A stretch of DNA of 64,000 bases from Halostagnicola kamekurae (GCF_900116205.1 NZ_FOZS01000001.1:868001-932000), one strand, 5' to 3'; positions 15,923 through 25,161 are shown, counted from the stretch's first letter. Made by a program: numbers and translations. The notes: generated by a model not told the origin, from the letters alone.

Positions 15923-16684
15923 GTGATCGTCGTCGCAACGACCGACTTCGAAGTCTATCACGGCGTCGTCAACGAGCTTCGCGATCGCGGAGCGACGTTT
16001 ACGACGGTCGAACCCGACGACGAGCTTCCGGAGCAGACCGACGTCGTCATCACGGACGAAGACAACGCAGACGCGTTCGAGGGTGTTCCCACGATCGTCG
16101 CGGCACCGAACGAGTCACGACGCGCCGTCGAACAGGCCCTCGCTGCACTCCGGGGCGAGGGGGGCCGAACGATCATCGGCGTCGATCCTGGCCGAAAGCC
16201 GGGTATCGCCGTCCTCGCGGGGGAGATGATTATCGCCACGTTCCAAGTTCCGATCGCCGACGCCGTCGACGTCATCACCCGCGAAGCGGCCGAAGCCGTC
16301 GACCCGCTAGTTCGGATCGGAGACGGCTCCCGGCTCCAGAGCGCAAAGCTCGTCAACCAACTCGAGGGCGTTCGCGTCGAACTCGTCGACGAAACGGGGA
16401 CGACGCCGTACCTCGGAACGGGCGCTCGAGGGGCCGGTGACCTCCTCGCGGCCGCGAATATCGCGAGACTCGAGGGCGAACCCGTCGAACGTCGGGAGAT
16501 CGAGCCCACCGCAGGCGAGTTACAGGCAATCAAAGATCGCTCGCGCGAGCGCAGCGAGACGAACCGCGCGATCGACGATTCGCTGGCCGAGCGCGTCGCC
16601 GCGGGCGAGTTGCGCATCGACGAGGCACTAGCCGAGCATCGCGACACCGACGAATCGGCGACCAGCGACGCCGACGAAGAATAA
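15923..16684 (+). CDS. Haloarchaeal RNase H/RuvC-fold protein
   Basis: A 253-residue protein with a GTG start at 15923 and no good in-frame ATG nearby. The first 75 residues are an alpha/beta region (IVVATTDFEVYHGVVNELR) without a known motif. From 83 on there is a RuvC-like core: IIGVDPGRKPGIAVL (85-97) with Asp88, the strand/helix VRIGDGSRLQSAKLVNQL, VELVDETGTTPY with Asp156 and Glu157, and GAGDLLAAANIAR with Asp173. The three acidic positions are those of a two-metal nuclease, so resolvase- or YqgF-like cleavage is possible but unproved. The tail (190-253) is charged and disordered. It is divergent from RadB, a recombination gene, which fits a role in DNA processing. Confidence 0.7.
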   Translation: MIVVATTDFEVYHGVVNELRDRGATFTTVEPDDELPEQTDVVITDEDNADAFEGVPTIVAAPNESRRAVEQALAALRGEGGRTIIGVDPGRKPGIAVLAGEMIIATFQVPIADAVDVITREAAEAVDPLVRIGDGSRLQSAKLVNQLEGVRVELVDETGTTPYLGTGARGAGDLLAAANIARLEGEPVERREIEPTAGELQAIKDRSRERSETNRAIDDSLAERVAAGELRIDEALAEHRDTDESATSDADEE

Positions 16685-16805
16685 GAACGTACGTCCCCGA
16701 ACACTACCGCTGGCGCTCTTTTGGACGATACGTGCGCGCGAAAAATCGGGAACGGTTCGATCTCGAGACCGCCTCGAGATGACGTTTTGCTGTGAGTGCA
16801 GATCG

Positions 16806-18353
16806 TTAGGCGGGGATCGCAGACGGAGCGATCGCGGAGCCGAACTGCACGTTCTCCTGAGACTGCATGCTCACTTGCGAGGCCGTCGCTTCACCGTCGT
16901 CCTCGGCGACTGCGTACGCGGCGTGCTGTTCGTTCAGGTTCTCTTGGAAGAGCGACTGGTACTGGTCAACGTTTGCATCGGGCTGGTAGGCGACGTCCTG
17001 TTTCTGCTGGCCGCCGACGTCCGAGTCGATCGTCATGATCGGGTTCTCGGTGGAGTTTTCACCCTTCAGGGAGACTGTCGTCTCTTCGCTGTAGAGCACG
17101 CCCGGTGACGATCCGGCCGCGTTCGACGGAAGCGCCTGTGAGATGCCGATCTGGGCGTTGTGGTTCTCTTGATGGGAGATCTGAATCGCGGTCGCCTCGC
17201 TTCCGTTGAGCGCGATCGCGACGGCCGCGCTCTGCTGGTTGAGGTTGAGCTGGCTCACGTCCTGGTACTGGCTGACGCTCGCGTCGGTGGATCCGCTTCC
17301 TTTCTTTTTCTTGTCGTGGGGGGTCTTCTGTTTGTCACTGGTGCTCTCGACGACGTCGGAGCCGCCGTTGGTGCTCGCCGACGCGACGTTCATCCCTTCG
17401 GTCGCCTCGAGGACGGACGCCGAGTAGGCGCTACCGATTTGCTCGTTGATGTTCGACTGCTCGGTCGTCTGGATCGACGTCGCCGTCGACTCGTTGCCGA
17501 TGGCGATCGCGACGGCGAAGCCCTGGTGGTTGATGTTGGTCTGCATGCTATCCTGGGCTTGATCCAGCTCGGCGGTAGCGACCTGCGTACCACCGCTCGC
17601 CCTACTCGGGTTTACGTTTTCGGCGTTCGCGACGGCGCTCTGGGAGTTGACGTTGTGCTGGGAACTGTCCTGAATCGCGAGCGCGTCGCTGCCGTTCTCG
17701 GCAATCGCGAAGGCGACGCTCTGTTCGTTGACGTTCGCCTGATCGACCTGCTGTAGCTGCGTGACGGTCGCTTCCGAGTACTCTACCTCTTTGTCGGGTT
17801 TCTCGTCGTGGTCGCCGCCTTTCTCACCGGCGACCGCCCAGCCGTCGAAGCGCTGGTTGTTCTCCTCGCCGAAGAGGAAGTAGACGTCACCGACGTCCTG
17901 GAACTCGACGTGTTGGTCCTGCAGGTGCTGGTTCTCGGAGATCGCCTCTCCCTCCTGCGTGTTCTCGTTCGTCTGTCTGGAGTCCTGGATGGCCGTCGCG
18001 TCACCGCCGTCGATCGAGATGGAGGCCGCCCCCTCCTGTACGTCGACATTGGTCTGGTTCACGTCCTGGTACTGGACGATATCGGCGGCCGGACTCGAGG
18101 TGCCGGACGCGTCGCTTTCCCTGCTCTCGAGGTGTTCGTCTACGTACTCTTCGACTGATTGGTCGCCGAGGTCCGCACCGAAGACGAAGTAGAGGTCCTC
18201 TCCGTCCTGGAGCGTGTGGAGCGTTCGCTCGTCCTCGCCGGTACCATCCCCGCCGGAATCGTCCTGCGCGGTCGCGGGAAGGGCCGCGCCCGTCATCGAG
18301 AGCGCGAGCATCGCGACGACGAGAACTGTCGTGAGTTGTGATCGTGATATCAT
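16806..18353 (-). CDS. Secreted Q/N-ladder repeat protein, curlin-like
   Basis: A 515-residue exported protein: Sec signal 1-29 ending LPATAQ, then an acidic linker. It carries five imperfect copies (about 94-134, 199-240, 265-307, 362-403, 464-505) of a 42-residue unit. Each unit has two cores of the form Q-D-x-x-Q-x-N-x-N-x-Q, about 27 residues apart, joined by a small-residue strand such as SAAVAIALNGSEATA. Regular Gln/Asn ladders flanked by Ala/Val strands are typical of curlin repeats and other amyloid-like beta-solenoids. A different motif, DLYFVFGADLG / DVYFLFGEENN, occurs twice near 53 and 156. An amyloid or adhesin role is inference. A TTG at 18377 is an alternative start. Confidence 0.7.
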   Translation of the reverse strand: MISRSQLTTVLVVAMLALSMTGAALPATAQDDSGGDGTGEDERTLHTLQDGEDLYFVFGADLGDQSVEEYVDEHLESRESDASGTSSPAADIVQYQDVNQTNVDVQEGAASISIDGGDATAIQDSRQTNENTQEGEAISENQHLQDQHVEFQDVGDVYFLFGEENNQRFDGWAVAGEKGGDHDEKPDKEVEYSEATVTQLQQVDQANVNEQSVAFAIAENGSDALAIQDSSQHNVNSQSAVANAENVNPSRASGGTQVATAELDQAQDSMQTNINHQGFAVAIAIGNESTATSIQTTEQSNINEQIGSAYSASVLEATEGMNVASASTNGGSDVVESTSDKQKTPHDKKKKGSGSTDASVSQYQDVSQLNLNQQSAAVAIALNGSEATAIQISHQENHNAQIGISQALPSNAAGSSPGVLYSEETTVSLKGENSTENPIMTIDSDVGGQQKQDVAYQPDANVDQYQSLFQENLNEQHAAYAVAEDDGEATASQVSMQSQENVQFGSAIAPSAIPA

Positions 18354-19086
18354 CGTGTATTTTTGGTATCGTTTCAAATGCCCTGTGAGGGTCTTTTTTA
18401 CTGCATCTTCGCGGTGCGAACCATCATTTTCCGAATAGTGTCTTTGTTATCTGTAGGTTGTCGGGCAGAACAAGGTCGTTACCGCCTCGAACGAGCCGTT
18501 CGAATTCCGAGACGAACTCGAAGCCTGTCGCTACTCGCGGAAACCGTTCGGACCGGCGGGATTCCATGTGCTATGAGAGCTACTGACACACTAGCTCGCG
18601 GCCGAGACGTTCAGTAACTCGAGCATGTAGGCCTGTATATCCACGAAACGGGGACTCTCCGTGTCGATAGACACTCAAGCGAACCGGACACACAGCAGAT
18701 TCGATTCGTGTGTATGCGAAATTACCCGCTCGCGCTGCCGGTATAGCCGCTGCATACGATCTCGAGACACCGATTAAATCGTCGGTAGGTTTCCCGTTCC
18801 GGCGATAAATTGGTGATACAGTGACTGACAACTCGAGAGTGACGTGTAACGGTGATCGAACGGCGACACAATCGAAAATAGACCATTGAAACTGTAATTC
18901 GGGTTAATACGGGCGCTGGTGGTCGGGACCAACCGGGCAACGCGCCGTGGCATCGCTCGGATCGGTCGACAACCCGCGAGGAACCGCGCACTCGAAGTGC
19001 TGGGAGAACCCAGAAACGCGGTGCGCTGGTGACGACCCGGTTTCGGCGGTCCGCGCGTGTATGCCCGGACGATGCACTAAGCAAAC
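18354..19086. other. Divergent intergenic region between two secreted-protein genes
   Basis: This 730-bp stretch has no coding frame with haloarchaeal codon use. It is more AT-rich than its surroundings and separates the repeat protein on the minus strand from a second exported protein on the plus strand. It probably holds both promoters and long leader sequence. I see no clear operator palindrome. Confidence 0.5.
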
Positions 19087-19731
19087 ATGAAACGCACATT
19101 CACAGCGCTGATGGTATTCGCACTCCTCGGCAGCCTCGCATTCATGGGGTTCGCCGGGACTGCAGCGGCACAGAACGATGGCGTCGGAGCACCCGGACCC
19201 GGCGATGACGGTGGATTCGGTGATATCGGCGTCGGCGTCGGCGGCGATGGTGGCGACGGCGGCGACGCCACGCACGAAGGGCACGAAGTCGACGTGAGCA
19301 CCGGACCAGCGATCGTTGATCAAGAACAAGACGCGTCGAACTCCAACACCCAGGCGGCGAGCAGCTCGAGTCCTGGTGAGAACCCGAACCACAACAAGTA
19401 CCACGATGACAACGGCGGTAACGGTGCTGATGTGGTCCAGGGTCAGGAAGTCGAGCAAGAGAACGAGCAAGCACAGGCCGGATACGCTGACTCCTCCGCC
19501 GACGTCGACGTCGACGGTGACGCTGAAGCCGGAGACGGTGGCGACGGTGGCGACGCTGACGTCGACCAGAGCGAGGAAACTGATTTCGAATTCAGTCCCG
19601 GTCCAAATGACAACGTTGGAGAAGAGCCTGACACCGGTAACGGTGACACCGGTAACGGTGACACCGGTAACGGTGACACTGGCACCGGTAGCAGTCTCCT
19701 CGATCTCCTCGTCGAACTTGGACTGTTCTAA
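19087..19731 (+). CDS. Secreted Gly/Asp-rich protein with one curlin-like Q/N unit
   Basis: A 214-residue exported protein with a Sec signal (MKRTFTALMVFALLGSLAFM, cleavage near TAAAQ at 29). The mature part is Gly/Asp-rich and highly acidic. Two patches, IVDQEQDASNSNTQAASSSS and VVQGQEVEQENEQAQAGYA, follow the Q..Q.N.Q pattern of the large repeat protein across the intergenic region, so the two are probably related parts of one surface system. A GNGDT repeat (three 15-bp copies, 19631-19675) links to a hydrophobic C-terminus LLDLLVELGLF. Codon use is haloarchaeal. The gene ends in three consecutive hairpins. Confidence 0.7.
   Translation: MKRTFTALMVFALLGSLAFMGFAGTAAAQNDGVGAPGPGDDGGFGDIGVGVGGDGGDGGDATHEGHEVDVSTGPAIVDQEQDASNSNTQAASSSSPGENPNHNKYHDDNGGNGADVVQGQEVEQENEQAQAGYADSSADVDVDGDAEAGDGGDGGDADVDQSEETDFEFSPGPNDNVGEEPDTGNGDTGNGDTGNGDTGTGSSLLDLLVELGLF
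19631..19690 (+). repeat. 15-bp tandem repeat coding GNGDT units
   Basis: ACACCGGTAACGGTG is present three times without change (19631-19675) and a degenerate fourth copy follows. It is in frame in the secreted protein and could vary in number by slippage, changing linker length. Confidence 0.85.
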
Positions 19732-19733
19732 AA

Positions 19734-19798
19734 TAGCAGGGGAGAACTGCTAGCAAGCGGGTTTCTACCCGCTTTCCGATCACGGAAGGTGTGATCGG
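19734..19798 (+). terminator. Three back-to-back perfect stem-loops after the secreted-protein gene
   Basis: Directly after the stop codon (19729-19731) lie TAGCAG/CTGCTA (19734-19739 with 19747-19752), AAGCGGGT/ACCCGCTT (19755-19762 with 19767-19774, loop TTCT) and CCGATCAC/GTGATCGG (19776-19783 with 19791-19798). The stems are 6, 8 and 8 bp with no mismatch and 1-2 bases between hairpins. The position suggests a terminator or 3' RNA-stabilising element; archaeal terminators are usually T-runs, so the structure may have another role. Confidence 0.6.
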
Positions 19799-19852
19799 GC
19801 ATAACCCAAATTCGATATTTTATACACGAACTTCAGATACTACGTAAAAATC

Positions 19853-19900
19853 ATGAAACAACATTCACTGTGCGATTTCGGGCGACAATACGGTGAGTAA
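19853..19900 (+). CDS. Possible 15-codon leader ORF of the 180-aa gene
   Basis: ATG at 19853 opens MKQHSLCDFGRQYGE and stops at TAA 19898-19900, 3 bases before the ATG of the next gene. A TATA-like TTTATA at 19819-19824 would start the transcript close to 19850, making this a leaderless first cistron. The sequence GGTGAG within its last two codons sits where a ribosome-binding site for the next gene would be, so translation of the two could be coupled. Expression is unproved. Confidence 0.35.
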   Translation: MKQHSLCDFGRQYGE

Positions 19901-19903
19901 CCG

Positions 19904-20446
19904 ATGGGACGATCGACAACGGGAATTGTAGTGGCGGTGGGTTTACTACTCGTGATCGGCGCAGGAGTCGTTGCCGTCGCCGGTATCGGCGGCCCGGCGG
20001 ATGTCGACGATTCCGAGAACGAAACGAACCTGACCGACGAGTGTCACGAGGCCCTCAATGCGTCGAACGAATCCATCGATGCCAACGTCTCCGTCGACGA
20101 ACTGCCCGACGACGCCGAGATCGAATGTGAAGGACTGGAAGACGACACCATGTTCAACATAACTATCGAAACGAACGAATCGAGCGACGACGGAACCACG
20201 GTCACCTCGACGGTGCGGACGATCGTCTGGGACACGGAAGACGAACGGGCCGTCTCTCACAGCGTCGCGACGAGCACCTCGTCGCAGCACACCGAGTCGA
20301 ACGGGTCGACGAGCCAGCGCACGTCCACGAACCAGAGCAGCACGGTCGTGACCGGCGGGGAAAGCGTCGACATCGATCGAGGGGACGTTGTCGCCGAAGA
20401 CGGTGAAGACGGCGAAGACGGCGAGGTAAACGTAAGTACCGAGTAG
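19904..20446 (+). CDS. Membrane-anchored acidic, Ser/Thr-rich extracellular protein
   Basis: A 180-residue protein with one N-terminal hydrophobic segment (GIVVAVGLLLVIGAGVVAVAGI, about 6-27) that could be an anchor or an uncleaved signal. The rest is Glu/Asp/Ser/Thr/Asn-rich, with many N-x-S/T sites (for example NETNLT, NASNES, NQSS), which suit N-glycosylation. A Cys pair (near 47 and 75) could form a disulphide. A tail of EDGEDGEDGE repeats follows. I do not recognise the family. It shares its neighbourhood and composition with two other exported proteins, so a joint surface role is likely. Confidence 0.6.
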   Translation: MGRSTTGIVVAVGLLLVIGAGVVAVAGIGGPADVDDSENETNLTDECHEALNASNESIDANVSVDELPDDAEIECEGLEDDTMFNITIETNESSDDGTTVTSTVRTIVWDTEDERAVSHSVATSTSSQHTESNGSTSQRTSTNQSSTVVTGGESVDIDRGDVVAEDGEDGEDGEVNVSTE

Positions 20447-20479
20447 TATAACGTCAGTACCAGGTAATCAGCACCGCCC

Positions 20480-21967
20480 TCAGTCCTCGAGCAGTTCCCG
20501 CCCCTTCGCTTCCGCGCGTCGAAGCACCTCCCGGATCGACCACTGGGTATCGAGCGCGATCGCCGCCGCGTCGTCGTACTCCCCGCTCACGTCGTAGACG
20601 GTCCCGTCCGCGTCACTCGCGATTTTCACGCCGACATCATAGCGGTCTCCGTCGTGCTCGAGTGCGACGGTTTCGAACTCCCGGTTGGCGATCCACCTGT
20701 GGGTCGCTCCCGTTTCGCGGATGCCGAGCGTTCCGGTTTCCTCGGCCAGCGCTCGAGCGACGCGCTCGCGGTTTTCGGGTTTGCAGATGACCTTCACGAG
20801 GTGGCCGGGCCGGGACTTCTTCATCGTCGTCGGGACGATCGAGACGTCTCGAGCGCCCGCCTCGGCGAGCGTTTCCTGCAGTCCGCCCAGTATCTCCGGC
20901 GTCGCGTCGTCGAGGTTCGTCTCGAGAACCGTAATGTCGTCGCGCACGAGCGGGCCCGCGTCGTCGGACTCGCCGACCAGCGCGCGGAGAACGTTCGGAT
21001 GCGGGTCTAGATCGTAGCCGCCAGCGCCGTAGCCGGACTCCTCGAGCGAGAGCGAGGGGAGGGAATCGACGCCGTCGGCGACGTGGCCCAGAATCGCCGC
21101 CCCCGTGGGGGTGAGCAGTTCGGTTTCGACGGGCCCCCCGCGAAGCGACCAGTCCGCGCGCTCGGCGATCTCGACGACCGCCGGGGTCGGGACCGGGTAC
21201 TGCCCGTGGCTCATCGAGATCGCGCCGCCGCCGGTCGAAAGCGGCGTGGTTACGACGCGATCGACGTCGGTATCGTCGAGCAACAGGGTCGCTCCCACGA
21301 CGTCCGCGATGGCGTCGTCCGCGCCGACCTCGTGGAAGTGGATCTCCTCGAGTGGCTCGCCGTGGACGCTCGCCTCCGCTTCGCCCAGCAGTTCGAAGAT
21401 GGCGAGCGCGTCGCGTTCGACCGCCGGTTCGAGGGCCATCTCCTCGACGATTTCACAGACCTCGAGGTAGCTTCGGTGCGGACCGTGGCCCTCGGCGTGG
21501 ACGGCGTCGTCGCCGTCTCGAGCGTCGCCGTCGTGACTGACGTGGGCATGATCGTGGTCACCGTCGTGGTGGGTATGACCGTCGCTTTGGTGACTGTGGC
21601 CGCCGTGATCGTGTTCGTCGTGGTTGTGGCCGTGACCCCCGTGACTGCAGTCCTCTCCGTGGTCATGGCCGTGAGCGTGATGGTCGCGGCTGCCGTCGCT
21701 TCCGTCGTGACCGCCGCCGTCGTGGTCGTCATCGCCGATTTCCTCGAGGCTGCCGTCGGCTCCGGTTTCGGCTCGCTCCCCGGACAGGACCACGTCCACC
21801 GTCGTCGCGGAGATTCCACACTTCGTCGTCTCGTCGATCCGGTACTCGAGCGAGAGCGCGTCTTCGACTGGCTCGAGGACCGCGGGATCCCCGCCGGCGT
21901 CGAGAAGGGCTCCGAGCAGCATGTCGCCGCTCGCCCCCATTCGACCGTCGAACGTCAGGAGTGTCAT
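20480..21967 (-). CDS. larC: LarC, nickel-pincer cofactor cyclometallase with a His-rich segment
   Basis: A 495-residue protein of the LarC family (formerly DUF111), which inserts nickel into the pincer nucleotide used by lactate racemase and related enzymes. The N-terminus MTLLTFDGRMGASGDMLLGA is the family signature. Residues 82-164 hold 25 histidines, rich in HGHDH-type runs with interspersed Asp/Glu and one Cys, as expected for nickel capture. A LarC C-terminal domain (DVSIVPTTMKKSRPGHLVKV, then GTLGIRETGATHRW) follows. Start is ATG 21967; the frame continues upstream but without family similarity. No larA, larB or larE gene is visible here, so the partner enzymes lie elsewhere. Confidence 0.9.
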   Translation of the reverse strand: MTLLTFDGRMGASGDMLLGALLDAGGDPAVLEPVEDALSLEYRIDETTKCGISATTVDVVLSGERAETGADGSLEEIGDDDHDGGGHDGSDGSRDHHAHGHDHGEDCSHGGHGHNHDEHDHGGHSHQSDGHTHHDGDHDHAHVSHDGDARDGDDAVHAEGHGPHRSYLEVCEIVEEMALEPAVERDALAIFELLGEAEASVHGEPLEEIHFHEVGADDAIADVVGATLLLDDTDVDRVVTTPLSTGGGAISMSHGQYPVPTPAVVEIAERADWSLRGGPVETELLTPTGAAILGHVADGVDSLPSLSLEESGYGAGGYDLDPHPNVLRALVGESDDAGPLVRDDITVLETNLDDATPEILGGLQETLAEAGARDVSIVPTTMKKSRPGHLVKVICKPENRERVARALAEETGTLGIRETGATHRWIANREFETVALEHDGDRYDVGVKIASDADGTVYDVSGEYDDAAAIALDTQWSIREVLRRAEAKGRELLED

Positions 21968-22210
21968 GTCTACGAGGCCGGGAGGCGGAACCAAAAGTCC
22001 TCGTTCTTTCGGCCGACTGGCTCGCCGGATCGAGTCGCCATCATGACGGCGAAATCGGACGACGCCGGTACATCTATGTACCTCCCTGTCCGACCACCAT
22101 GTGTTAGACGATAGCATGGTCGAACGCCGGCTCACAGCCGCTGCTCACACGAGCACAAAACCTATCCGATCACGTACCGGAGTTACAGACAACGCCGTCC
22201 ATCCCGAAAT

Positions 22211-24442
22211 ATGAACGAAGTTCAACTCGAGGTTGCGAAAGCGTACCCGAACGACTCGGGGCGCGGTATCGCCCGACTCGATCCGGACACGCTGTTGCAT
22301 CTCAAGCTCAGTCCGGGCGACATCATCGAAATAGAAGGTGCAGACACGACCGCCGCGAAGGTGTGGCGGGCCGACCGACAGGACTGGAACACGGACACCG
22401 TCCGCATCGACGGCTTTACGCGCCAGAACGCCGACGTGGGGATCGGCGAACGGGTCACGATCCGGAAGGCGGAGGCGACGAAGGCGAACGAACTCGTCCT
22501 CGCGCCGCCCGAAGAGGCGTCGGTGCAGTTCGGTTCCGACGCCGCGGGCATGGTCAAACGCCAGATTCTGAAGCGACCGGTCGTCGGCGAGGACATCGTC
22601 CCGGTCATGTCCTCGACGAACCACCCGTTCATGCGCTCGCCGGGGCAGGCGATCCCCCTGATCGCCGTCGAGACCGAACCGGACGGCGTCGTCTTGATCA
22701 CGGAGGATACTGACGTGGAACTCCGAGAAGAACCGATTTCAGGCTTCGAGAAAACCGGCGGTGGCATCACCTACGAGGACATCGGTGGCCTCCAGAGCGA
22801 GATCCAGCGGGTCCGCGAGATGGTCGAGTTGCCGATGAAACACCCCCAGATATTCAAGAAACTGGGGATCGAGCCGCCACAGGGCGTGTTGCTCCACGGT
22901 CCGCCCGGGACCGGCAAGACGCTGCTCGCGAAAGCGGTCGCAAACGAGACCTCCGCGAGTTTCTTCTCTATCGCGGGGCCGGAGATCATCTCGAAGTACT
23001 ACGGCGAGTCCGAACAGCAGTTGCGCGAGATCTTCGAGGACGCGAGCGAGGAGTCGCCCGCGATCATCTTCATCGACGAACTCGACTCCATCGCGCCCAA
23101 ACGCGAGGACGTCACGGGCGAGGTCGAACGCCGCGTCGTCGCACAGCTATTGACGATGATGGACGGCCTCGAGGCCCGCGGCCAGGTCATCGTGATCGCC
23201 GCGACCAACCGCGTCGATTCGGTCGATCCGGCGCTGCGACGGCCCGGCCGGTTCGACCGCGAGATCGAGATCGGCGTCCCGGACGAGGTCGGTCGCGAGG
23301 AGATCCTGCAGATCCACACGCGCGGGATGCCCCTCTCCGACGACGTCAGCCTCTCGCACCTGGCAGACGAGACCCACGGCTTCGTCGGCGCGGACATCGA
23401 GAGCCTCACCAAAGAGGCGGCGATGAAGGCGCTCCGACGCTACCTCCCCGAGATCGATCTCGACGAGGAGGACATCCCGCCGAGCCTGATCGACCGGATG
23501 ATCGTCAAACGCGACGACTTCGGCGGCGCGCTCAACGAGGTCGAGCCCTCGGCGATGCGGGAGGTCCTCGTCGAGTTACCGAAGATCTCTTGGGACGACG
23601 TCGGCGGCCTCCACGATGCCAAAGATCAGGTCCAAGAATCCGTCGAGTGGCCGCTGAACAACGCCGAGCGCTTCGATCGGATGGGTATCGATCCGCCCGC
23701 TGGGGTCCTGTTGTACGGGCCGCCTGGCACCGGCAAGACCCTGATGGCGAAAGCCGTCGCTAACGAGACCAACGCGAACTTCATCTCCGTCCGCGGGCCA
23801 CAGCTCCTCTCGAAGTGGGTCGGCGAGTCCGAGAAGGCGATCCGTCAGACTTTCCGCAAGGCCCGGCAGGTCTCCCCGACGGTGATCTTCTTCGACGAAC
23901 TCGACGCGCTCGCGCCCGGCCGCGGCGGCGAGGTCGGATCGAACGTCTCCGAACGGGTCGTCAACCAGCTGCTGACCGAACTCGACGGCCTCGAGGACAT
24001 GGGCAACGTGATGGTCATCGGCGCGACGAACCGCCCGGACATGATCGACCCCGCGTTGCTCCGCTCGGGTCGGTTCGACCGCCTCGTCATGATCGGCGAA
24101 CCGGACGTCGAGGGCCGCGAGCGCATCCTCGAGATCCACACCCAGGACACGCCGCTCGCCGCCGACGTCAGTCTCGCGGAGATCGCGGAGATCACGGACG
24201 GCTACGTCGGCAGCGACCTCGAGTCGATCGGGCGCGAGGCGGCCATCGAAGCCCTTCGCGAGGACACCGAGGCGGACGTCGTCGAGATGCGTCACTTCAG
24301 ACAGGCCATGGAGAACGTTCGCCCGACGATCACCGACGATATCCTCGACTACTACGAGCAGATCAAAGAGGACTTCGCGGGCGGCTCGAGCGTGACCGAA
24401 CCGGGGACGGGTCGCCGGGGCAGTCGTATCGGCTTCCAGTAA
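22211..24442 (+). CDS. cdcH: CDC48/VCP-type AAA+ ATPase (CdcH)
   Basis: A 743-residue double-AAA+ unfoldase, which works with archaeal proteasomes to unfold proteins. An N-terminal double-psi beta-barrel domain (1-185, starts [20 protein letters not shown]) precedes two ATPase rings. D1 has Walker A GPPGTGKT (230-237) and Walker [16 protein letters not shown]2 has Walker A GPPGTGKT (about 503-510) and [14 protein letters not shown]. Arginine fingers are in [10 protein letters not shown] and [10 protein letters not shown]. No intein insertion is present. The C-terminus ends GSRIGFQ. It stands alone, with 390 bp of non-coding DNA after it. Confidence 0.96.
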   Translation: MNEVQLEVAKAYPNDSGRGIARLDPDTLLHLKLSPGDIIEIEGADTTAAKVWRADRQDWNTDTVRIDGFTRQNADVGIGERVTIRKAEATKANELVLAPPEEASVQFGSDAAGMVKRQILKRPVVGEDIVPVMSSTNHPFMRSPGQAIPLIAVETEPDGVVLITEDTDVELREEPISGFEKTGGGITYEDIGGLQSEIQRVREMVELPMKHPQIFKKLGIEPPQGVLLHGPPGTGKTLLAKAVANETSASFFSIAGPEIISKYYGESEQQLREIFEDASEESPAIIFIDELDSIAPKREDVTGEVERRVVAQLLTMMDGLEARGQVIVIAATNRVDSVDPALRRPGRFDREIEIGVPDEVGREEILQIHTRGMPLSDDVSLSHLADETHGFVGADIESLTKEAAMKALRRYLPEIDLDEEDIPPSLIDRMIVKRDDFGGALNEVEPSAMREVLVELPKISWDDVGGLHDAKDQVQESVEWPLNNAERFDRMGIDPPAGVLLYGPPGTGKTLMAKAVANETNANFISVRGPQLLSKWVGESEKAIRQTFRKARQVSPTVIFFDELDALAPGRGGEVGSNVSERVVNQLLTELDGLEDMGNVMVIGATNRPDMIDPALLRSGRFDRLVMIGEPDVEGRERILEIHTQDTPLAADVSLAEIAEITDGYVGSDLESIGREAAIEALREDTEADVVEMRHFRQAMENVRPTITDDILDYYEQIKEDFAGGSSVTEPGTGRRGSRIGFQ

Positions 24443-24830
24443 CCGCTTTCCCGTTTCGCTCGCGTCCCCGAGCTATCGGGATCGATCGTTCGGTTCCTCG
24501 ACGAGCGCGGCCGCTCGATTTCTGTGAGTGTGGTTTCGGTCGCCGGTGAAAACGTCAGTTCAGTCGCCGGTGAGAACGGACACTCGATCAACGGTCCGTT
24601 AACCGACCGTTTCGTCGGGACACGCACCCGTTGGTAGCGGGCACGATCGCGGTTTCGCTGCGACTGACTCGAATTCGGGCCACGGGGGTAGCTGACTGGG
24701 TTTTCCGCCGATAGCCGTCGATATCTGGCGTCACATTCGTCTTCATTCGTCTGAATTCTCCACAACTTCTCGAGACGATCGGGGCCCTATTTCCACGCCA
24801 GCGGAGTAGCCCGTTCTATCTCGAACCGTA
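24443..24830. other. Non-coding stretch after cdcH
   Basis: I see no supported gene. A short near-direct repeat (GTCGCCGGTGA-AACG, around 24539-24575) is present. The last part, near 24780-24830, probably contains the promoter of the small membrane protein that follows. Confidence 0.5.
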
Positions 24831-25115
24831 ATGTCAAACCAATCACCACACGATCGCCGGCGGACTTCGTCGGGCGAATCTGTCGACGGGCAAGAGGCAA
24901 CACAGCGGCCGCTCGAGCGTTACCTCCCGTCGGTCGCGAAGCCGATCCGAGTGGCGAGTTTCTGGCTGGCTATCATCCTGCCGTTCGTCTACATTCCGCT
25001 TTTGCTCACCGGGCTCTCGAACGGGCCGGAAACCGGAACCTTCCTCGCGCTGCTGGGGTGCAACCTCGGGGCGCTCTACGTGGGTCACTCATATCGAATC
25101 GAAGACGAACTGTGA
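24831..25115 (+). CDS. Small two-helix membrane protein
   Basis: A 94-residue protein. The first 40 residues are hydrophilic and disordered (MSNQSPHDRRRTSSGESVDG). Two transmembrane helices follow: VASFWLAIILPFVYIPLLLTG (about 42-62) and FLALLGCNLGALYVGHSY (about 71-88). Codon bias is haloarchaeal. I do not recognise a named family. It lies between CdcH and a divergent DMT transporter gene. Confidence 0.7.
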   Translation: MSNQSPHDRRRTSSGESVDGQEATQRPLERYLPSVAKPIRVASFWLAIILPFVYIPLLLTGLSNGPETGTFLALLGCNLGALYVGHSYRIEDEL

Positions 25116-25161
25116 TCGGTTGGCGGTTCCACCGTTGTGATCGGTAGGTAGTTCCAGCCGT
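25111..25161 (+). repeat. Two-copy degenerate 25/26-bp tandem repeat
   Basis: TGTGATCGGTTGGCGGTTCC at 25111 recurs as TGTGATCGGTAGGTAGTTCC at 25136, and a third partial TGTGACTGG begins at 25162. The first copy overlaps the stop codon of the small membrane protein. It is probably a slippage product. Confidence 0.6.

Noticed and set aside
18363-18831. Small ORFs between the two secreted-protein genes
   Set aside because: They are short, overlapping on both strands and lack start context and coding bias. I treat the region as intergenic.
20654-22114. Open frames on the plus strand across larC
   Set aside because: These are shadows of the His-rich larC codons (Val-rich translations). None has a start or motif of its own.
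22211-24442. Possible intein in CdcH
   Set aside because: The two Walker A motifs, the arginine fingers and total length (743 aa) are normal and no inserted block is present. The same holds for the ribonucleotide reductase at 58538-61660.
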